A stretch of DNA of 64,000 bases from Clarireedia homoeocarpa (GCA_001465935.1 LNKV01000047.1:62001-126000); one strand, 5' to 3'; positions 22,073-34,300 are shown, counted from the stretch's first letter. A program made the numbers and translations. Notes: generated from the sequence alone by a model not told the origin.

Positions 22073-24775
22073 TCAAATCCCTTCAAACTTCCCCAATAAC
22101 TCCCTCACCCTCCCCATCTCTACCTCCCCCCTCTCACTCTCCAACGCCCTTGCCAACCTCCCTACAAGCTTATCCACCTCCCCCTCATCAACCCTCGTAC
22201 ACAAACTAATAATCCTCTTATACTTCTTTATCCTCCCACTATCCTTCTCCTTCAGCTCCTTTACTTCTCGTTCCAAGTGTTCGTTATTCGCCTTATACGC
22301 ATTAATTCTAGCTTGCAGGACTTCTTTCGCCGGGATATTCATCTCCGATGATGCGCCTGCATCATCTGGAAGATTCACAACCAGATCTCTATCTGCATCA
22401 CCGACACTCATATCCAATTCGGAAGTCGTTTGGTTGAGTCGTTGCTGCAGTTGTGAGAGGCGAAGTGCTTCTTCTTCTGCGGCACGTGTGAGGTTGGCGA
22501 TCTTTAAGGCGCGTTCTTCGCGCTGCCGATGACGTTCTTGACGTGCTTCAAAAGCGCGTCGTTCTTCACCGAGGGTAGCAGAAGCTTCACGAAGTTTGGC
22601 GTGTATGGAGTCGATCTGGAGTTGTTTTGCTTCCACTTCTTTGCCAAATTCGTCGATTGTGGACTGCAAGACTGCGTTTATTGCTTTAAAGGAGATGTTA
22701 GAACAGAGTTCTCGGGCTGTCGGTAGATATGGAATGGGGTTAGTGGACTTACACTCTATGATTTCGCCGCTCGTTTCGCGGGAGGCTTTTCCAACTCTTT
22801 TTTCGGGACTTCCGAAGCCACCTACGCGATCCCCATTTCCAAGACCTTCTATGAAATCCATAGGACATAACTTTGAGTGATTAGGGATTGAAGGATCAGC
22901 TCCGACCTCTACCAGTTGTGAAATAATACTTTTGTTCCCAACTCTGGCTGCAATATTAAGAGCTGTATCTCCCGATTGATCCTGAGCATTTACCATCTCA
23001 GACATAAATCGACCGATATCCATGGCGTGGGGATTCGGTGCTCCATTCGCATAGGATTGCTGACTACTTAATGAACTTCCTTTCCTGACAACGAATTCGA
23101 GAAGCGATTCGAGGTAATATTTGCTGGCCGGACTGCGACCTTTGACTGCTGATGTGACTGCGATATGGTGAAGGACGGTTCGGCCACGTTTATCTTGGAA
23201 TCCAATAGTCGGACCAAGAAGCTCCAGTAGATCAGGAAAACTACCTTGATCTAGGTTATTAGCAACACAACATGCCCTCATCAAGGCTGTCTCTCCTCTT
23301 AGATTGACTCGGTATATGCTTGCACCGGATTGAATAAGCTTCTGTAGAACAGGTATACGAGCAAGAGTTGCAGCCCATATTACAGCAGTATTCGCCGATT
23401 TATCGATCGGTATGTCAAGTTCCACGCCGGTCATAGTACGAAATACTTCATGATCATTGTACTCATTCTTTCCCAAATATGAGTTATCGGTATGGAAGAG
23501 CGAAAGCAAGGTCAAGCCTGCCTTTCCATTATATTGAAGTCCAGGTAGTGGTGGGAGTGGCGCCGGAGCTTCATCATCCTGTGACATTAATTGTTGATTT
23601 TGGTAGATGAATGAGTCGTTGGGTTCTGTCGGTGACGGTTCTCGCAAAGACATATTATAGTAAGCACCATTCATTGACCGTTGGGTGTCATTGGGTTCTG
23701 TTGATTGTCGTAACCTCTTTCGTGGTGGTTCCTGGAAGTCACTGTCTTCTCTGCCAGTATGCGAAAATTGAAAACCAGATTGAGTAGCATAGGCTGAGTC
23801 TTGTCCGCTCATCCCATCATTGGTCGTAAAACTCTGCATACTTTGCTGCGAATTCCCTGGGAAACCGGTTTCTTGACTGCCCAACTGCTGTTGCGATGAT
23901 TGTCTGCTGAAACTTGAAGGGCGAGCAGCTGCGTTGCCGTTCCTCATTCTTGGTACGGGAGAGTCGAATCGCGCCTTGCTGATTGCTGCGACAGCATGTG
24001 AAGCGGTGCTCGAGATATTCTTAAAGAATGTTCCGGATTGACCATTACTCCTGTTTTCCGCCCCAGAATTGTATAACCTTTTTCGTTGCGCTGCCATGGC
24101 TTGTTCCTTGGTTGGAGTATCATGTCCACCTTGTCCAGCAATCCCACCGTCTTGACCCATATCATATGTTAATAATGGTCGCAATAGTTCCTCAACTCCA
24201 TATTGCTTGCAGAATTCAATGCCTCTTTCGAATCTGATCCAGGTTCCCTGATATTTTCCGTAACCGCCTTGGACTTTCTCGTGGTCGCCGATCAAAATCT
24301 CTTTCTCCAAAACCTTTGTGCGCTTTCCCTTCTCGATGCCGGCGACCTTTAAAATCTGAGTCGCGTTGAGCCAACTATCCTTCCGACGGCGCATAACCGC
24401 AATACCATTAACTTCCATCTCGTATACATCGACTCCAGAATATACAGCCTAGCTTAAGTAAGCGCAAGTTAAATTGAATCGCATCATCGAAGAGGAGTGA
24501 CTTACTGAGTAGATCTGAGGGGCGGAATCTCCACGATTCATGCCATGCATCGAATCATATTGTCGGAATGAACCACCTGGTTGCATCATTAAGCCACCAA
24601 CCTGAGAACTTTGGCTCATACTGAGCGACATATCACGATGTGATCTAATAGAGGTTTGACCGCCGTCGTATGCGCTGGCAGTAGTAGAATATGGATTGGG
24701 TTGAAGATGATTTTGTCTTGATTCTGAGGTGTCCGCAAGAGGTTGAGGGTTCGTCGCAATCTTTCTCGAGGCCAT
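22073..24775 (-). CDS. Mbp1/Swi4-type APSES transcription factor with ankyrin repeats
   Basis: This is the DNA-binding component expected in the MBF/SBF complex that drives G1/S genes. Exon 1 (24775-24506) encodes 90 residues ending APQIYS; a 57-nt intron (24449-24505, GTAAGT) follows; exon 2 resumes with AVYSGVDVYEMEVNG. The KilA-N/APSES domain spans about 92-190 (MRRRKDSWLNATQILKVAG). A basic PPRKRLRQ near 333 looks like a nuclear signal. Ankyrin repeats include GETALMRACCV near 455 and GDTALNIAARVGNKS near 580, and a charged coiled coil follows from about 690 to 790. The protein is 881 aa as read. An in-frame 36-nt segment (22717-22752) has GTAAGT, ACTAAC and ACAG and could be a very short intron, giving 869 aa. 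Orthology to Mbp1 rather than Swi4 is inferred from the architecture. Confidence 0.93.
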
Positions 24776-25549
24776 AGGAGGATAGGCTATTGTCGTTTAT
24801 GAAGAGGTTGGCCGGGCGGAAGTTCAGTTGAGGTTGTAAATCGCGTCACCTCCGATTAGTTTATCAGGACGTTGTTGGATTCGGGAACGAGTCCAATGCT
24901 ATGGTGCTCAGTCGCATGAGGTCTGAAGGTCCAAGTTTCTCTTTTCGCACAATTACGATAAGAGGACGCGCCGATATATCTAAGCAGGGGGAGCTGGACG
25001 TGTCTTTCGTGTCTCAAGCGCGAGGAAGTAAAGTGGTTTTCCTTTCATGTTTGTGGGGTGGCTCGGTCCCAACCAATTAGATTGTTGCTAGTAGGAAATG
25101 AACGCGCTCTTTCTCACGCGAACTAGGTGGACCCGATTTGGGCAGCCGATGATTACATAATTTATTGATGCATGCATGATTATGTAACATGACATTTGTC
25201 GACGACATACTCTTCAACCTCGAGACTCACAATTCCAAAATTTATATTCAATTCAAGACTCACCGAACAATTTTATATTCTGCTAAAGTAGAGTACTTTT
25301 GAAGAGAAGAGACCACTCTCAAGCGCAGAGATCTTCTCGTGTCGCAATGAGTCTATGCCCGAGTGTCTTAATGGAAAGTCTGTGAGCCGCTGCCCGACCG
25401 AATGACATCTTCAAAGTTTGATACGCTGGTTCTATTCTGACTTATCTACCGTGGTAATATAGAGTGAGCTAGCCTAGCTACACAGCTGTCACCGGTGCTA
25501 TTAGGATACAGAAGACTAACAACCCCAATGTCTCATCACCAATTTCATC
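24776..25549. other. Intergenic: promoter of the Mbp1-like gene and 3' flank of the RNase H-like gene
   Basis: There is no open frame of note. AT-rich patches (25140-25190 and 25230-25300) lie within otherwise mixed sequence. No tRNA was found in it. Confidence 0.5.
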
Positions 25550-26518
25550 TCAGTCCTCTTCCGTTTCTTCCTCTTGCCCCTGAGCCCGCTGAGCCCTATC
25601 AGTCACATTGACTCTACCATTCCCGTCAGTCCTACCGGCCTCATTCGCACCACTAGCGCCATTTACACGATCAACCCCATCTTCTCTACCAGCTCCATCC
25701 ACTCTACCAACTCCATCCACTCTACCAACTCCATCCACTCTACAAGCTCCATCCACTCTACTAGCTCCATCCACTCTACCAACCATATCATCTTCCTCGA
25801 TAAACGCCAAATTAGCCAACGTCCTCGCCATCCTATTGAACACATGCGGAATCATCCAAAACCTAACGATCACGCCCTGTGCAAAAAGCCTGTCGACCAA
25901 AATATCCAGCCGGATAAACAATACCGCATTCTCAACCTCCGTCCCATCTTCGTTCTTAAACCCGTTGTCCCTCCACTTAAAGACCCTATCAGCAATACCA
26001 CGCCACAAGTATGTCGAGTCCGTCATAACGAAGATGTTTTGGCGAGTATTGCCCCATAACATGTTAATTCGTTCCAGCGCAGCTATTGCGGCGTATATCT
26101 CTGCGGCGTGCTCTGTTTGCGGGAGATCTACGGGGAGAAATCCATAATCATTGTGTACACAGTGAGGGCCGTGATTGTGGCCCCAGGAGGCGCGGGCCTC
26201 GACTCCGGGTCTGCCATTGTAGGCGCCGTCGATAGCGACAACTACTGATTGTTCGTCTATTCTTTTTGTACCGCCAGAGTCGCGCCACATCATCTTAAAC
26301 TCTCTATGGATGTGCTTGGTGAGTAGGGAGCCTGGGTAGCCAGCATAGAAATCTATGACTCCGGGGTCGAAGTGGCGAGGGAAGTGTTCATGGCGCGCAA
26401 TGGAAAAGCCATCTGTTGTCTGGTATTCACGTTGCGTGGTGGAAGCGCCGTTTACTGTTTGGGAAGAAGCAACCATGTTGAGAGTATGAAAATACTTGAA
26501 GATGATAATATGTTCCAA
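25550..26518 (-). CDS. RNase H-like domain protein with minisatellite-encoded tail
   Basis: The central region (about 90-245) fits an RNase H1-type fold: VVVAIDGAYNGRPG (first catalytic Asp), then EHAAEIYAAIAALE (Glu) and IFVMTDSTYLWRGI (second Asp), followed by a region ending near ARTLANLAF. Such domains cleave RNA in RNA-DNA hybrids, and fungi have many small uncharacterised paralogues. The last ~75 residues are low-complexity: tandem hexapeptides of type GRVDGA from an 18-bp minisatellite, then an acidic EEETEED end. The frame is a single exon of 322 aa if it starts at 26518; a second Met at residue 15 (26476, MVASSQTVNG) is an equally good start. Substrate and location are unknown. Confidence 0.75.
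   Translation of the reverse strand: MEHIIIFKYFHTLNMVASSQTVNGASTTQREYQTTDGFSIARHEHFPRHFDPGVIDFYAGYPGSLLTKHIHREFKMMWRDSGGTKRIDEQSVVVAIDGAYNGRPGVEARASWGHNHGPHCVHNDYGFLPVDLPQTEHAAEIYAAIAALERINMLWGNTRQNIFVMTDSTYLWRGIADRVFKWRDNGFKNEDGTEVENAVLFIRLDILVDRLFAQGVIVRFWMIPHVFNRMARTLANLAFIEEDDMVGRVDGASRVDGACRVDGVGRVDGVGRVDGAGREDGVDRVNGASGANEAGRTDGNGRVNVTDRAQRAQGQEEETEED
25684..25783. repeat. 18-bp minisatellite inside the RNase H-like gene
   Basis: About 5.5 copies of an 18-bp unit (plus-strand consensus CTCTACCAACTCCATCCA) with one to three differences each. The period is a multiple of three, so copy-number change keeps the frame and adds or removes whole six-residue [G/S/C]RVDG[A/V] units. Confidence 0.9.
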
Positions 26519-27489
26519 ATCGCTCGAGCTCTGTTTGCTTGAAGTTCGAAAAGGAGGGAGGATGTATAGGTAGCAGATTTAGGAGACCAAATTCCCAACG
26601 CATTCTCGCAGAGAAGTCGCACATCAGCTTCTTGGTCAACTTCATCGAAGTTGCCGTTTATAATGACTGACATTGTGGCAACCGCGTTCCACTGTCGCGG
26701 TAAACAGATACTTGAGCTCCTAGAACAGATATTTGAATTGTTCAAATCAATTTCAATTCTTCGTCTGGGGCGTTATCGAAAATACTCAATCCCCCTATTC
26801 CGCCCTCGAAATAAAGCTTCCCGTCCGATAATAAGTGTTCGGTATCTGAGCCCGATATATGGTCAGACCCCAAGCATCTCTTCGTCGAATTTTATCTACG
26901 CAGAGAGAAAATTTCTTTGAAGCGTTGAAAATAGTCATCTATCTTAGTGCCCAAGGGAAGTTTTGTCTTTATCAAATGTAAATCCAGAGATAAATCCTCG
27001 TTGCGTATAATTTGTGCTGTTACTGGTATCATGTCATGGCATGGCATGTATGAGGCGGATGATCTTCTCGAGTGGAAAGGAATAACCTGTCGACCAACTG
27101 CTACAACAATTAGTCATTCATTCATCACAATTGTTTCCATCTTACCTTCTGAGCTGTTATTGTTTTCCCCCTACATACATCATCAATTTAATATTCAAAT
27201 ATAAATTGTGCAGAGCAGGACAGCTACAGTAAGTTTTATCAATTCCATCTTATACTGCTAGCGTGAAGCATTCTGAACATCTGGGTCTGAACGCAGCACA
27301 TCTTCATCTAGTCTAGGTCACGAGGCTAACGAAATTTGTTAATTCAACTGAATATTCAGCAATAGAGCTTTTCATTTCTGCTCATGAAACCGCTGGTTTT
27401 CTCATCAACCACATCCAAGCCACACACAGACGCCAATCTACCACCGAACGCCGCCCAGGATATAATGAATGAATGCCATCAAATCGAAC
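26519..27489. other. Intergenic between the RNase H-like gene and NMD3
   Basis: Only short, unrelated frames are present on both strands. The right end is the 3' flank of NMD3. Nothing else is recognised. Confidence 0.5.
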
Positions 27490-29107
27490 CTACTGCTCAT
27501 CCTGAACATTGAGATCATCAAATTCATCTAATAATTCATCCATGTCAATCTTCGGCGCTTCGTCATCCTCCTCATCACTCGTCTCCGCCACACTCATAGC
27601 ATCTTTATCTTTCTGGACCTTCTGAGCCTTGTACAGCGCCAACGTCTGCCTCAATTCATTATCTTCTTCAACATCCCGCAAGAACATCTCGTAATCTCTA
27701 TCTAGTTTTTCTTGGTCCGCTTTCTTCGGTAGAAGATCTCCCTCATCCTTGTTCATGCGCTTGAGGCGCCAGTTCCTGTTCTTGGACTTCTTCTTACGAG
27801 CGTAGAACTTCTTGACGAGCATGACATCGGGGATTTGTGAGGAGTAGGTATTGGATTCTTCGAGTGCGTCAAATTGCGGATTGTTGAAGTTAGTGCCTGT
27901 CATCATGTATCCCATAACTGAATCACCAGGGTGCAGAACATTCCCAAGATGTGTGCGGGTATAGTATGTTTTATCGTTCGAACCAAGATCTGATGCGCGG
28001 GCAACGGTAGCTTCCGCAAGCATCCATCTTCCCTTTTGTGGTCCAAGAGGCTCAATATCCATGATAATGAACTCAACCAATTCCTGAACGTCTGCCAACG
28101 GTGTAAATGGCGCTCGCCAGTAAATCGGTGTGCTGATGTCTGCAGTCTGTAGAGTTTGCGGGTCGAGGATGTTGACTGAGTTTCCTACGCGGTAACAGAT
28201 ACCAAGCGGAGAAATATTTCCAATTTGCTTAGCTAACTTGATGGGAATTGCCACCAAATCATCCTTGCAAATAGGCACCAGCTCGACGGAAAAGGAAAAT
28301 TTGTATGATTTGGTGGAAGTGTGAATATCCATGGAAATGAGTTCTTGAGACTTCTTCGTTCGAACCGGGGCAACTGAATTCAGGAAATCGACGAACTTTT
28401 CCGCCGAGTTTCGTGCCGCGAAGAAGAAATCCAGACCATCCTTCACTTCCTTAATATTGATAGTGTCTTTGTGGGCACCGTGCTTGAGGATCAACTGTTC
28501 CAAGTACAAGAAAGTCCTCTTGTGAGGAACCTTTTGTCTAACTTGCACACAAGCCCTCCATGTATTCGCAGTATATGACTTTGCACAGTCCGGACATTGC
28601 TGGTACGCTACCACGTATTCGACCTCGAACGTCTGTTGCAGTACCACCCCTTCCGACACCGAGTCTTGAATCGTGAGCTTAACCTTAACTCGTCGAGAAT
28701 GCGGTTCCGTCCAGATGAAGCTTGCGTCGATAATTCTGACTTTGTGTAAACCCCGCAGTTTTTTCAGACATAGAGCAAGGAGTTCTCGGGATTCGGGAGC
28801 CGCGACAACCCAGGTTGCAGGCGGTGATAGCCAGCGGTCGCAATCGCGGCAGAAATGGATAGTAGCTTCTCGTTGAATACCTTGCGATACATCGACGGTA
28901 AGTTTGACGCAGTCGTAGCAGAGAGCGCCTGCTGAGGTCGTTCCATCGATGGGAGCGCCACAATTGCAGCAGAGAATACTGGAAGAGAAACAGTTAGACA
29001 CCGGATTTCCGGAGGCTCTGGAGATGAATTACTTACGTGGCGCCTGTCTGTTGCTCCCTAAGCTGGGGAGCAATGGACACTGGAGCATCAAGATCCATAG
29101 CAGACAT
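27490..29107 (-). CDS. NMD3: 60S ribosomal subunit export adaptor NMD3
   Basis: NMD3 binds the pre-60S subunit in the nucleus and links it to the exportin Crm1. Exon 1 (29107-29037) starts MSAMDLDAPVSIAPQ. A 58-nt intron (28979-29036, GTAAGT) splits codon 24, and exon 2 continues ILCCNCGAPIDG to the stop at 27490. The protein is 519 aa, the usual length. Zinc-binding pairs are clear: CCNCG, CYDC, CRDCDRW in the first 70 residues and CPDCAKSYT near 160. A basic RKKKSKNRNWRLKRMNKDEG near 430 fits a nuclear signal. The C-terminus is acidic and leucine-rich (MDELLDEFDDLNVQ), as in the export-signal region of NMD3. It faces the dioxygenase gene across a 963-bp shared upstream region. Confidence 0.97.
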
Positions 29108-30070
29108 GATGCCGTGGTTTTCTATGATTTGACTTTTCAAGATGCGACTGTGGGATTTTGATAAAAGAAAAAAGTTGCCCCGCTGATATCGATAAACGAT
29201 GATGGTGGCTACGGTAGCCGAAAAGTGTGTAGAGTACGGGTGATTTTTCGGCCCAAAAATGCAGCACTCGATTTCTCAGCAATTTATTTCGGTGGAAGGA
29301 TGTGCACGCTGCACCTCCATTTTTGCCACGCTTGTACCCGACACAAGAAACAAAAGTCGTTCGCTGATACAAGGAAAGAATTCTCCCAAAGAGTCAACTC
29401 GAATTGAGCGGACGAGTTGCCGGGCAACGCGTGCCGTAAGTGCCATGACGCGCATCACGTGTAGAGCTGCTCACGTGAGCTGTTAGCCACGAGTATGCAA
29501 CCGTGCAATTTATCCGGCAAATGGGTGAGGCATTGACGCTGCCGAAGCTGTCCCAGAAGAGGCAGATTCCCGAGCACAGTTATCAATACCCCGATGCAGA
29601 TTCTCCGCTTCCCAAAGGTTCCGTTTCCATGAACCTCATTCGTGATCGTCTCTCACAATTGCACCATCAACTAGCGACCAATGAAGGGCAGTCTCCTTCA
29701 ACGATCAATGACTTAGCTTCATACAATTACGCGCAATCAACAACAGCTTGGGTTTGAGCTCTTCCCTGATTCGACAGTTTGGTGTGAATTGAGCTTTCTC
29801 GGGACACTTCATATGCGCACCCAATGAGGGCTTGCGTGGAATGCCGTCGTTCCATGCGAGATGTCGTTCGTTATCTGGGAATTGCGAGATGCTTTTTGCC
29901 GATTCGTGCAGAAGAGGGGTGGTACGAGGGGAGTCGAGAGCTACTTAAAGGACCTCGGTTGTCCCATTACCGGCAAGCATTTAGAGTAGGTTTCCAACAA
30001 CTTGGTATTTCAGATTCTATAACTCTTTTTTTTCCCCTTGTACTGTACTTTCATACCATACCTCAATACA
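29108..30070. other. Divergent intergenic region between NMD3 and the dioxygenase
   Basis: This is the shared upstream region of two divergent genes. It contains an 84-codon frame (29503-29757, +) with no recognisable domain, which I do not call. A TCACGTG-type E-box-like core occurs at about 29473. Confidence 0.45.
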
Positions 30071-31388
30071 ATGGCACCTGCAGCTACAGAGACAACCACT
30101 CTTCCAAGTCGGACCAATGAATCTTCGACTGTTAGGTTGACTGGAGATGGACTTGGTGAATACAAAGAGCTTGCACCAATTGGATATGACAAGGAAGCTG
30201 AGGAGAAAGGAATTGGCAAGTTTGCGCCTGCATCCGTATGTTCTACTGCCCAAGTAGTCTATTCAGAACTGACTGTCACTTCCAGTACCCTCACTACCTA
30301 CCAACCTGGGGCAACGAAGTCTACCCACCACTAGAACCATTCAAGCACCAAGAACACGGCCTTGATGCCGACCCGACATACCCCGAACTTCTCGCGCCTG
30401 GAGTAACCAAAGTAGACCTAACACCTTCAACTGGATCAGAAATCACCGGCGTTCAACTAAGCAAACTAAGCAATGCCGGCAAAGACCAACTAGCTCGATT
30501 TGTCGCAGAGCGCAAAGTCGTCGCATTCCGAGACCAAGATTTCGCTGACCTTCCCATCAGCGAAGCCCTTGATTTCGCTAGATACTTTGGTCGTATCCAT
30601 ATCCATCCCACATCCGGTGCTCCTGCCGGCTATCCAGAAGTGCATTTGGTACACCGGGGAGCTGCAGACAAGACGGTGAATAGTTTCTTTGAGACTAGGA
30701 CGAGTAGCGTTGCGTGGCATTCAGACGTTACATACGAACAGCAACCGCCCGGGACGACATTCTTGTATGTTCTTGATATCCCAGAAACGGGTGGTGATAC
30801 GCTGTTTGCCAATGGTGTGGAGGCATACAATCGCTTGAGTGATTCATTCAAGGAGCGTTTGCATGGTCTTAAAGCTACGCATTCTGGTATCGAACAAATC
30901 AATGCTTCTCGATACAGGAATGGCGCAGCACGTAGAGAGCCGGTCGTCAATGTTCATCCTATCGTTCGAACACATCCAGTGACTGGGGAGAAGGCGTTAT
31001 TCGTCAATAAACAATGTAAGTCACATCTTCCTGTCCCCCTTAACCTTCATACTTGTTGCTTTCAAACGCTGATGTCGAACCTATAGTTACTCGAAACATC
31101 GTAGGATTTAAGAAAGAAGAAAGCGATCTCATCCTGGTAAGTAGCATCGCTCAGCTCTCTGTCTAATGATTCAACACCTAACCTGACTAGAACTTCCTCT
31201 ACGACCACATTGCGCAAGGAGCCGACTTCCACGCCAGAGTCAAGTGGGCACCAAAGACTGTCGTGGTATGGGACAACAGAGTGACGACTCATACAGCACT
31301 TGTGGATTGGCAAGGTGGAGAACGTAGACATCTCGCTCGTATCACGCCGCAAGCCGAAGCTCCCTTTGAGACACCTTTCAAAGTATGA
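30071..31388 (+). CDS. TauD/TfdA-family Fe(II)/2-oxoglutarate dioxygenase (sulfonate-dioxygenase-like)
   Basis: The family hydroxylates substrates such as taurine, alkyl sulfonates or sulfate esters using 2-oxoglutarate and Fe(II), releasing sulfite or sulfate; yeast Jlp1 is the model. Four exons: 30071-30235, 30286-31015, 31087-31136 and 31191-31388, with introns of 50, 71 and 54 nt and standard splice sites, give 380 aa, the normal size. The iron triad is visible: HSD in SVAWHSDVTYEQQPPG (His199, Asp201) and a distal His in NRVTTHTALVDW (about 346), followed by the 2-oxoglutarate-binding Arg region GGERRHLARI. The N-terminus reads YPHYLPTWG and EPFKHQEHGLDADP as in fungal paralogues. The actual substrate cannot be decided, and no sulfur-related neighbour helps. 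Confidence 0.93.
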
Positions 31389-34300
31389 AAGGTGCATACA
31401 TAAAACGTTCTTGTATTTAATTTGAATAAAAAGTAAATAATCTTATCGTTGAGTCTACCACAGTAGCGACGACGTGGTTTTTTATGATTGGAACTAAACC
31501 ATTTATGCGGCCTAAGATATACTTTCGATACAAGTAGTATACATTAATTTCAAAAGCCCAGGTTCTATCTATTATCTTAGTTAGCTTTGCTCAACTTAGT
31601 CAAACTGAGGTAGTCGACTTCTTTACTGGGATGAGGACTCGATTCGGACATGCATCCTCTCATGAAAACATATCTTAAACTAAGATGATTCTAGTCTACA
31701 TAACACTATCTGAAGAAAGCAGTGGCGCAGCTAAACCACTTTACTTGTCCCATCTGCACTTTCGAATCATATAACCAAGTGCCAATGCATCATCACCTAT
31801 ATCAGGCGTGCAAGTGATGTCCAAATGCAAAGTGCTCATAGCCACCTATCAACGGGGAAACCCCCAGTGCAAACCGTTTTTGCAGAAAAAGAGCACCACC
31901 CATGAACAGTGGAAACTTAATACCCTCCCATGAACCGACCACGGAGTAAACCCGGACAGGCAGCTCTGTGTATCTGCATAGCGATATGATGCCACAGCCA
32001 TGTCCGGTAGACATGGCGTCGAGACGAAGGGTGATTTTGAGAACTGGCCTGTCGATTCAGTGTATTCACTGAACTAAGGGGGAGATACTACAGGACATTG
32101 GATACGTGCTGTAGTATAGTAGTTAGTACGGGAGAGAGGGTCTATATAGTCCAGCTCTCCCTCCCACCTAGTTTAGAAGAATAAACCCTATTCAAAAGTA
32201 TTTACTTGGTCCCCATTGTGACTAAGTATAGTGCCACGAATCGGTCCTATAATCGGACCAACACAGCTGTACTAAGCCAACCGACAAGGCCAAAACGTTG
32301 TATTTCTCAAATCTTCTCCTGCTGCCACTTCCTTATGAGTATCTTGTTCACGGTAGACAGAGGATTAAAAGGGGGCAGATAAAACTCAATTGTTGTGCAT
32401 GTTTCTCAGAGCTGTTTCTATAGCTTATGTGTTACCTTGACTTCGTCTTCCGCCTGCAGCATACACTTTTTCTAGCTGTGGTACGGTAGGAAAAAAGAAG
32501 ATACAAGTTCACGCATCATTCCCGTAGGTGGATTCTCGACCAAGACAAACTTGTTCAATGCGCACAGTATCTCGTGGTGGTCCCCCAAGAATAACTGCCA
32601 GACCTTGATGCAGGGCGCGCGTAATGTTGTTGAATAGCTCTTGATGATTGTGAAATGAAGGGTTTCTTAACAGCATTTGAACTCCTCTACGAGCGCTGTA
32701 CGGGCTGTTTAGATAGCATGTACTGCCGTACATGTGCGCGATGGACGCAATGTTCAAACGCACACCAATTTGGATGGGCAAGCTTCGGAATTAACTCTCG
32801 GCCTGCACTGGTACCTACTGAATAGCCTTACCATATCAGCATTATCTCAGAGAATTTGCATCGCGCTTTCGGCCTGTCTGATCAGCAGTGAAAGACCCTG
32901 GGAGCCCCTGTAATCGTTTGAATCTCAATCGAGTGGTCGTAGAATCTGTCCCATAAATTACGGATGTAGCTTGTAGCGAATACTCATTTACAGCAGCGTG
33001 TAATCCACTCTCATCGGAACGAACAACACATAAAACTTAACCATTCGCAGGAACACAACTTCGTGCCATTTCATCTCCATTTCTAATGGGAGTGAATATC
33101 ATAGGAATTGTAGGTGACGTGTAAGCTAGGCCAGTCATCATTAAACTGAGACCGTCAAGGAGAGATTTGAGATCTATCCCATTAAGGCTCGAGCCCAAAA
33201 TCCCCAACAGGCAATACCACTTAGCCTGTTCTGGGGGAGATATACTCTTACGGCAGCGGGTGTAACGTTTTGACTTTCCATACAGTAAGGCCAAAGTGCC
33301 CCTAAGCACTAGATACCTTTAAAAAGCCGCCTCAAAATATCACAAGCCAATCTCTGTTCTACTCCCGCCGACGTCTAGAGCCAATATTCCCCCCTCTTCC
33401 ACTCCGGAATATAAGACCAAGTACCCCGCATTTTCCGCCCCCTTACTCTCTTCCATCCCGCCACGGACGAACTATCCCGAAACAGAAGGACCCCCGGGCC
33501 ACACCAAGTCAAAGCGTTCTGCAATGTGTTTTCACTATCACAATCACAAACACCGTTGCACCGCATTCTTCACATGCGCTTGCATTTGCATGTCAGTGCA
33601 TTGCTATATTTCCCTGAATGTGGGGGTGGGGTTGTGTTGGATGTAGAACTAGCATGCAAATTTAGGCGAGTGGGGGTTATATTTCTAACATGATGTGATG
33701 GAGTTTGTTGAATGCGTGGAGCAACAGAAACATAACATGTTGCGATAAACCTGACACGAACGATGATGGTTAGGAGGCACTATAGGACCGTACTTTATTC
33801 GTTCAAGATTGAGAATATTCCAGAGCTTGAAGCCGCAGAGCCATATGTCCTCTGCTAATCTCGTACTCCTCCTATCCTGTCTGACACGTTTTGTTGGACC
33901 CTCAACTTCTGCCCAAGACATCTGGAGAAGAGGTGAGGAAGGTAGATGCACCCGCACGTTTCGATATGGTGCTCGATTCGAAACGAGTTGTTTAATTTCA
34001 ACAAAATGTTCTATCCATGAGGCTACAGCACATGCCAAAGTGTCTATGGAAGTTGTCCCCTTCATGATTATTCCAATTCTTTTGCTTTCGCTCCAGATAA
34101 ACCTCACTGCGTTGTATGTCTCCTGTGTGTACTTGTGACGACTGTACCTCTTCTCGAATATCAGCTGGTGCTATTAAGCCATGGTTTTATAGCAAACATC
34201 ATGCCAGTTGAGAGCCAGGGAATCTCGCAATGTTTGTTCCTGTTTCATTAAAGTTGAATATATACTGAAATCTTCATCCATCACACAAAAGCGGGTGAAT

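Noticed and set aside
21978..22532. 184-codon plus-strand Ser/Leu-rich frame
   Set aside because: Antisense shadow of the coiled-coil end of the Mbp1-like gene.
25340..25420. Possible tRNA-like sequence
   Set aside because: No consistent T-arm or acceptor pairing could be drawn; the sequence lacks a proper internal B box.
25574..26147. Two long plus-strand frames with Ser/Thr or Pro repeats
   Set aside because: Both are antisense readings of the RNase H-like gene and its 18-bp minisatellite.
29503..29757. 84-codon frame between NMD3 and the dioxygenase
   Set aside because: No domain, no splice partner, and it lies in a divergent promoter region.
33809..34138. Possible small secreted or membrane protein on the plus strand
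   Set aside because: The hydrophobic start and end are suggestive, but the frame overlaps an equally long minus-strand frame and no family or conserved Cys pattern is visible.
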